A stretch of DNA of 64,000 nucleotides from Trabulsiella odontotermitis (GTDB lineage Bacteria > Pseudomonadota > Gammaproteobacteria > Enterobacterales > Enterobacteriaceae), in assembly GCF_030053895.1 (NCBI RefSeq), contig NZ_CP125781.1, positions 1,550,001 to 1,614,000 on the forward strand. The letters run 5' to 3'. This document shows positions 59,440-64,000 of the stretch, in pieces; within the stretch, counting starts at the first letter, position 1, and every line of letters starts with the position of its first letter. A model generated the notes under the pieces. That model saw nothing but the letters and a program-made list of their open reading frames with translations, did no database searches and was not told the DNA's origin. The position numbers were made by a program, and so were the translations under genes.

Positions 59440-60695
59440 GACTGACCTCCTGCCAGGGCGAGGATTTGCCGGGCCGCATGCTGAGCGGTGATGGCGCTGA
59501 CGCCACCGCCGCAACCGAGCTGGATGGCGTCGAAACCGCCAATCAGCGACCCCACCGCGAACAGATTGGTAAAGGAGGCGCCGTTCTGTGTCGGGTGCAG
59601 ATTATCGTCCGTCGCCAGACCGAAACGTTGCCAGGGCTGAGAAGCAAAGAAATCCTGTTGATACCAGTCGCTGCGGGATGCGGCCTGTTGCACATCCAGA
59701 CCCAGAATCGGTTCCCGAACGCCGGTGCGTGTGGCGACCAGACCATTACTGAAAAAGCTGCCGCTGGCCAGCACGGTGAAGCGTGCGCGTAGCGGAACAT
59801 CGTCGTGATTACGCGTCCAGACGGCGCTGACGGTGCCGTCATGATGACTCACTTTCACCACTTCATCACCCGCAAGCCAGGTTCCGCCCGTCTGAATAAA
59901 CTGATGCTGTAAGGCGCCATGCAGACGCATGCCCGGTACCGAAGGCGGCAGCGTCGGCAGCAGGCGAAGCGGGCAGGGAAGACGCTCGTTAAGCCATTGC
60001 CACAGGCGCGAATTCTGCAGGCCAAAACAGGCGGGCATCAGCAGCATGTCGTGCTCCTGCGCCAGTGGCGTCAGCGCCGCCAGCAGCACCGGCCAGGCAG
60101 GTTCGTCATCCAGCACGCGGGCAATGTTTGCGGCGCGAAATTCGGTGGGGCTGTCGCGCAACACGTCCAGCTCCGGCAGGTCTATCTCCAGTGTATCGGT
60201 CTGCAAACCGCGCTGATTCAATGAGGCGGCGGCGAGGTGCGGCTGAAAATCGAGAAAGCCGCTGATGCCGACGATGCCGATACGTTTGCCGGGCAACGGC
60301 ATCACCGGGACTTCGGCGGGGCTGAGCCAGGCGCTGCGCAGTGTGCCGAGCGGCGTGATGCGCTGATGATGTTGCGCAGCGGTGCCCTGCATGGTCACGC
60401 CACACTGGCGCAGCAGCTGTTCAGTCGCCTGTGCGTAATCCATGACGTTTTCAATGCCGATCCGGGCGTAAGGGTGTTCTGGCATCATCGTAACCAGTTT
60501 TTCCAGCCCGCTCCGGGTGTCAGTGACCGCGTCGCCATCCGGCAGGGCAGAGAGCAGATCCAGCGAGCCGGACGAGAAGTGCAGCGCACTTTGTCCGCGG
60601 CTGACGATGGCGCAGCGTAGACCGTGCTGGTTCAGCGTCAATCCGCAGAGCAATCCGGCCAGGCCGCCGCCGATAATCACCGTATCAAACTTCAT
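59436..60695 (-). CDS. glpB: anaerobic glycerol-3-phosphate dehydrogenase subunit B
   Basis: A 419-residue FAD-binding flavoprotein subunit, the E. coli length, starting MKFDTVIIGGGLAGLLCGL with a Rossmann G-x-G-x-x-G motif. It has RGQSALHFSSGSLDLLS, the ELDVLRDSPTEFRAANIAR segment and a C-terminal FAVGSLIGGFDAIQLGCGGG cofactor motif. With GlpA and GlpC it oxidises glycerol-3-phosphate during anaerobic growth. The longer upstream frame lies inside glpA. Overlaps glpA by 11 bases. Confidence 0.96.
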   Translation of the reverse strand: MKFDTVIIGGGLAGLLCGLTLNQHGLRCAIVSRGQSALHFSSGSLDLLSALPDGDAVTDTRSGLEKLVTMMPEHPYARIGIENVMDYAQATEQLLRQCGVTMQGTAAQHHQRITPLGTLRSAWLSPAEVPVMPLPGKRIGIVGISGFLDFQPHLAAASLNQRGLQTDTLEIDLPELDVLRDSPTEFRAANIARVLDDEPAWPVLLAALTPLAQEHDMLLMPACFGLQNSRLWQWLNERLPCPLRLLPTLPPSVPGMRLHGALQHQFIQTGGTWLAGDEVVKVSHHDGTVSAVWTRNHDDVPLRARFTVLASGSFFSNGLVATRTGVREPILGLDVQQAASRSDWYQQDFFASQPWQRFGLATDDNLHPTQNGASFTNLFAVGSLIGGFDAIQLGCGGGVSAITAQHAARQILALAGGQS

Positions 60696-62310
60696 CCTGA
60701 TGCTCCTTTTGCAGGCCGCACAAACCAAGGTAAACCCAGCGGGTGAATTCGCTTTCGCGCAGCGCATCGCCCCAGGCGACGGGTTGCACGCCTTTCCAGC
60801 GCTCGTTAAGGAACTGCGACAGCTGCGTCAGGGATTGTGCCGGCGTGCTGACATTGAAGCGCTGCAACAGCCCGGCGGCGCGACAGGCGCACAATTCGCC
60901 CTGGCAGGTGCCCATGCCGACGCGGGTGCGCCGACGCAGGTCGAGCAGATTTTTCACCGCCAGATTCTCCACCGCATACTGCACTTCACCGGCGGTCACT
61001 GCTTCGCATTCGCAGACCAGACTGCGGTGCTGGCGGGAGTCGCCCAGCCAGACCGGAGTGCGGTCGCCATGCCGGTAAACGGCAGAACCACGCAGCGGCG
61101 TCGGCAGAGAGACGATTTTGCGCAGCGTGGTTTCCGCAGGTTCCTGCGAGCCGGGCAGCGGGCGCTCGGCGGTGGTGCAGGTGGCGTTATTGCCGAGCTT
61201 GCGGCAAATCGCATCGGTGGCCCATTCCGCCATCAGGCGGTAAGTCATCAGCTTGCCGCCGGTAATAGTGATAAAGCCTTCCATGCCGTCGCGTTTCGCG
61301 TGATCGAGCAGCACGATGCCGCGGCTGACGTTGCGCCCAGACGGATCGTCATCGCTGGCAACCAGCGGACGAACACCGGAATAGGCGCGCAGCACGCGCG
61401 TTTGCGCCATCACCGGCGCCAGTTTTTCGCCTTCGCGCAGCAAAATGTCGACTTCCGCAGGGGTAACGCGGTTGTCGTCGATATCGTCGTAATCAATATG
61501 TACCGAGGTGGTGCCGATGAGCGAAATGGTATCGCCAGGCACCAGAATGTCGGCATCAGCCGGTTTACGGCAGCGGTTGATCACGTGCTGGTTAATGCGA
61601 TGGTCGAGGATCAGCAGTGACCCTTTCGCCGGGAACATGCGGATTTTCAGGTCGGCATATTCCGCAATCCGTTGTCCCCAGATCCCCGCGGCGTTGATCA
61701 CCACAGCGGCATACAGCGTCAGCGCTTCGTGGCTGTTGTGGTTCCACAGCGTCACGCCGCGCACGCGGTCGCCTTCGCGCACCAGCCCGGTGATTTCGCA
61801 ACCGGTGAGAATGGTGGCGCCATGTTCGCGGGCATCCAGCATGTTCGCGGCGGTCAGACGGAAAGGGTCGACCGTGCCGTCCGGTACTCTGACGGCGCCG
61901 GTTAATGTCGGGTTGACTGACGGCTCAACCCGTCGCGCCTGTTCAGGGGTCAGCGCTTCTGCCTCAATGCCCGCCCGTAGGCAGGCGGCAATAAACGTGC
62001 TCTGAAAAGCCAGGTCGTCTTCCGGCAGAGTGATAAACAGGCCGTTGGTGGGTTCAATGCAGTGGCGCGCAATGCGCTTGAGGATCTGGTTTTCGGCGAT
62101 GCATTCGCGTGCCGATTCGCTGTCAGTGACGGCATAGCGCGCACCGCTGTGCAGCAATCCATGGTTGCGTCCGGTGGCGCCAGTGGCGATATCAAAGCGT
62201 TCGACCAGCACCGCCCGCAGGCCGCGCAGGGCGCAGTCACGGGCAATGCCCGCGCCGGTAGCGCCGCCGCCGATAATGATGACATCGCTTTCACGAGTAT
62301 CAGGCATCAT
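60685..62310 (-). CDS. glpA: anaerobic glycerol-3-phosphate dehydrogenase subunit A
   Basis: A 541-residue catalytic subunit (one shorter than E. coli as I recall). The N-terminal DAO-type FAD fold has SDVIIIGGGATGAGIARDCAL, GATGRNHGLLHSGARYAV and VINAAGIWGQRIA, and the later TGGKLMTYRLMAEWATDA. The C-terminal BFD-like [2Fe-2S] domain has VCECEAVTAGEVQYAV and GMGTCQGELCACRAA. It oxidises glycerol-3-phosphate to dihydroxyacetone phosphate, with electrons going to GlpB/GlpC and menaquinone. First gene of glpABC, divergent from glpT. Confidence 0.97.
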   Translation of the reverse strand: MMPDTRESDVIIIGGGATGAGIARDCALRGLRAVLVERFDIATGATGRNHGLLHSGARYAVTDSESARECIAENQILKRIARHCIEPTNGLFITLPEDDLAFQSTFIAACLRAGIEAEALTPEQARRVEPSVNPTLTGAVRVPDGTVDPFRLTAANMLDAREHGATILTGCEITGLVREGDRVRGVTLWNHNSHEALTLYAAVVINAAGIWGQRIAEYADLKIRMFPAKGSLLILDHRINQHVINRCRKPADADILVPGDTISLIGTTSVHIDYDDIDDNRVTPAEVDILLREGEKLAPVMAQTRVLRAYSGVRPLVASDDDPSGRNVSRGIVLLDHAKRDGMEGFITITGGKLMTYRLMAEWATDAICRKLGNNATCTTAERPLPGSQEPAETTLRKIVSLPTPLRGSAVYRHGDRTPVWLGDSRQHRSLVCECEAVTAGEVQYAVENLAVKNLLDLRRRTRVGMGTCQGELCACRAAGLLQRFNVSTPAQSLTQLSQFLNERWKGVQPVAWGDALRESEFTRWVYLGLCGLQKEHQDEV

Positions 62311-62586
62311 TGTTGTTATCCCTTATCATTTTCCTGATTTTCATTTAGCCACAAAAAAAGTGCGTATTGTTTGATTTCGAGCACATTCGAGCAATAAACG
62401 AAAATGAAACGTGATTCCGTGCTCATATTGGAACTTTCTGTCATAAATCTGTAACAATATGTGCGATGTTTCACAGTAACGTTAAGTTAAATCTCATACC
62501 ATCGCGGCTATAATTTTTAACCTTATGAATTTACTTGTTTTTAATAAGGTTATTATCACAAACAAAAAAGGGCCACGGAGGCTATC
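62311..62586. promoter_or_regulatory. divergent glpABC / glpTQ control region
   Basis: A 276-bp region between the two glp operons, which in E. coli carries GlpR operators and CRP sites (FNR and ArcA for glpABC). TTCGAGCAATAAACGAAAAT (62384-62403) resembles an imperfect GlpR-type inverted repeat. A CRP site is listed separately. Exact promoters are not placed. Confidence 0.6.
62460..62475 (+). promoter_or_regulatory. probable CRP site between glpA and glpT
   Basis: TGTGC-N6-TCACA matches the CRP consensus at nine of ten core positions, about 112 bp before the glpT start. CRP control of both glp operons is known in E. coli. Confidence 0.6.
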
Positions 62587-63942
62587 ATGTTGAGTATTTT
62601 TAAACCCGCGCCGCATAAAGCGCGCGTGCCGGACGCGCAGGTCGATCCGCTCTATCGTCGCTTGCGCTGGCAAATTTTTCTGGGGATTTTCTTCGGTTAT
62701 GCCGCGTACTATCTGGTCCGCAAGAACTTTGCTCTGGCAATGCCTTATCTCGTCGAACAGGGGTTTTCCCGCGGCGATCTCGGCTTTGCGCTGTCAGGGA
62801 TCTCCATCGCCTACGGATTTTCGAAATTCATCATGGGGTCGGTTTCTGACCGTTCGAATCCGCGCATTTTCCTGCCGGCAGGTCTGATTCTGGCCGCGGC
62901 CGTGATGCTGGTGATGGGGTTTGTGCCCTGGGCCACCTCCAGCATCATGATCATGTTTGTTCTGCTGTTCCTGTGCGGATGGTTCCAGGGCATGGGCTGG
63001 CCGCCATGCGGTCGTACCATGGTGCACTAGTGGTCGCAGAAGGAGCGTGGCGGTATCGTGTCGGTGTGGAACTGCGCGCATAACGTCGGCGGCGGGATCC
63101 CACCGTTGCTGTTCCTGCTCGGGATGGCGTGGTTTAACGACTGGCATGCGGCACTGTATATGCCTGCCTTTGGCGCGATCATCGTGGCGATCTTCGCTTT
63201 CGTGATGATGCGCGATACCCCGCAATCCTGCGGTTTGCCGCCGATTGAAGAGTATAAGAACGACTATCCGGACGACTACAGCGAGAAGCACGAAGAAGAG
63301 CTGACCGCGAAGCAGATCTTCATGCAGTACATTCTGCCGAACAAACTGCTGTGGTACATCGCGTTTGCCAACGTATTCGTTTATCTGCTGCGTTACGGCA
63401 TCCTCGACTGGTCGCCGACCTATCTGAAAGAGGTAAAACACTTTGCGCTGGATAAATCGTCCTGGGCTTATTTCCTCTACGAATATGCAGGGATCCCCGG
63501 GACGCTGATTTGCGGCTGGATGTCGGACAAAGTGTTTAAAGGTAACCGTGGCGCGACGGGTGTGTTCTTCATGACGCTGGTGACCATCGCGACTATCGTT
63601 TACTGGATGAACCCGGCGGGTAATCCGACCGTCGATATGGTGTGTATGATTGTCATCGGCTTCCTGATTTATGGTCCGGTTATGCTGATTGGTCTGCATG
63701 CGCTTGAACTGGCACCGAAAAAAGCCGCAGGGACGGCAGCCGGTTTCACCGGGCTGTTTGGCTACCTCGGCGGGTCGGTCGCGGCGAGTGCGATTGTCGG
63801 CTATACCGTTGATTTCTTCGGCTGGGATGCAGGCTTCTATGTCATGATCGGCGGTAGCATTCTGGCGGTACTGTTGTTAATCATCGTTATGTTTGGCGAA
63901 AAACGTCACCATCAGGAACTGTTGGCGAAACGCGGCGAATAA
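62587..63942 (+). pseudogene. glpT: glycerol-3-phosphate transporter GlpT with an internal amber codon
   Basis: The frame encodes a full-length major-facilitator antiporter (451 codons plus stop; E. coli 452), from MLSIFKPAPHKARVPDAQ to the C-terminus, collinear with E. coli GlpT. Codon 148 (63028-63030) is TAG: the sequence reads GRTMVH-stop-WSQKERGG where E. coli has HWWSQKERGG. A single G-to-A change in a TGG codon explains it. The rest shows no frameshift or second stop. The truncated product would hold only the first four or five of 12 helices and cannot transport. GTG at 63058 could restart translation but would yield a fragment lacking the N-terminal bundle. GlpT exchanges glycerol-3-phosphate for phosphate and also imports fosfomycin. 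A sequencing error remains possible. Confidence 0.9.
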
Positions 63943-63952
63943 GGAGATTCAA

Positions 63953-64000
63953 ATGAAATTCACTCGTAATTCACTGACTATCGGCCTGTTGTTGGCCGGT
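63953..64000 (+). CDS. glpQ: glycerophosphodiester phosphodiesterase GlpQ (first 16 codons)
   Basis: A start ATG at 63953 with AAGGAG 7 bp upstream, 10 bp after the glpT stop, opens MKFTRNSLTIGLLLAG, the beginning of a Sec signal peptide, and runs to the window end. Position directly after glpT identifies it as glpQ, the periplasmic enzyme that releases glycerol-3-phosphate from glycerophosphodiesters. Confidence 0.8.
   Translation, partial: MKFTRNSLTIGLLLAG

Overview
The window is chromosomal DNA of a motile member of the Enterobacteriaceae. Gene content and order follow the E. coli/Salmonella backbone almost gene for gene: yfcH-folX-yfcG-yfcF-yfcE-yfcD, pta-ackA-yfbVUTSR-alaA-lrhA, nuoA-N, rbn-elaA-elaB-menFDHBCE and yfaZ-yfaY-glpCBA-glpTQ. 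Three points suggest an Enterobacter/Citrobacter/Salmonella-like lineage rather than E. coli K-12 or Klebsiella: cheV sits beside nuoN, an ascorbate-type PTS plus split transketolase cluster sits beside pta, and menE runs straight into yfaZ with no arn/pmrD block between them. The genus cannot be fixed from the sequence alone.

Layout. 1-4440: a truncated GNAT acetyltransferase gene, then yfcH, folX, two glutathione-transferase genes, a phosphodiesterase and a Nudix hydrolase. 4444-9716: a LacI/GntR-type repressor gene divergent from a five-gene operon (PTS IIA, IIB, IIC and the two halves of a transketolase), with twin palindromic operators and a CRP site between them. 9717-14646: an Rhs polymorphic-toxin locus on the minus strand, with a full-length PAAR-Rhs gene, a small lipoprotein gene that is a candidate immunity factor, and the decayed remnant of a second Rhs tip. 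14835-14890 is an 8-bp tandem repeat. 15010-24315: pta, ackA, yfbV, yfbU, yfbT, yfbS, yfbR and alaA.

24764-27167: two identical 1,196-bp IS5-family elements in direct tandem. They share a single 4-bp TTAG between them and lie in the alaA-lrhA intergenic region. 27660-28601 is lrhA. 29229-44126 is the complete 13-gene nuo operon for respiratory complex I. 44283-46238 is a two-gene module resembling the Septu (PtuAB) anti-phage system, inserted between nuoN and cheV. 46261-49126: cheV, rbn, elaA, elaB. 49213-56218: a complete menFDHBCE menaquinone cluster. 56382-64000: yfaZ, yfaY, the anaerobic glycerol-3-phosphate dehydrogenase genes glpCBA, glpT and the first codons of glpQ. glpT carries an in-frame amber codon at 63028-63030 inside otherwise intact coding sequence.

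How the genes work together. Complex I and the anaerobic GlpABC dehydrogenase feed electrons to quinones, and menFDHBCE makes the menaquinone used in anaerobic respiration. Pta-AckA is the acetate overflow/fermentation pathway. Accessory content is concentrated in four places: the PTS-transketolase operon, the Rhs locus, the tandem IS pair and the PtuAB-like module. The observations most worth checking are the glpT amber codon (expected loss of GlpT, which also imports fosfomycin), the tandem IS5 junction, the PtuAB-like pair at a backbone boundary, and the Rhs tip with its unassigned toxin domain, lipoprotein neighbour and orphan tip.
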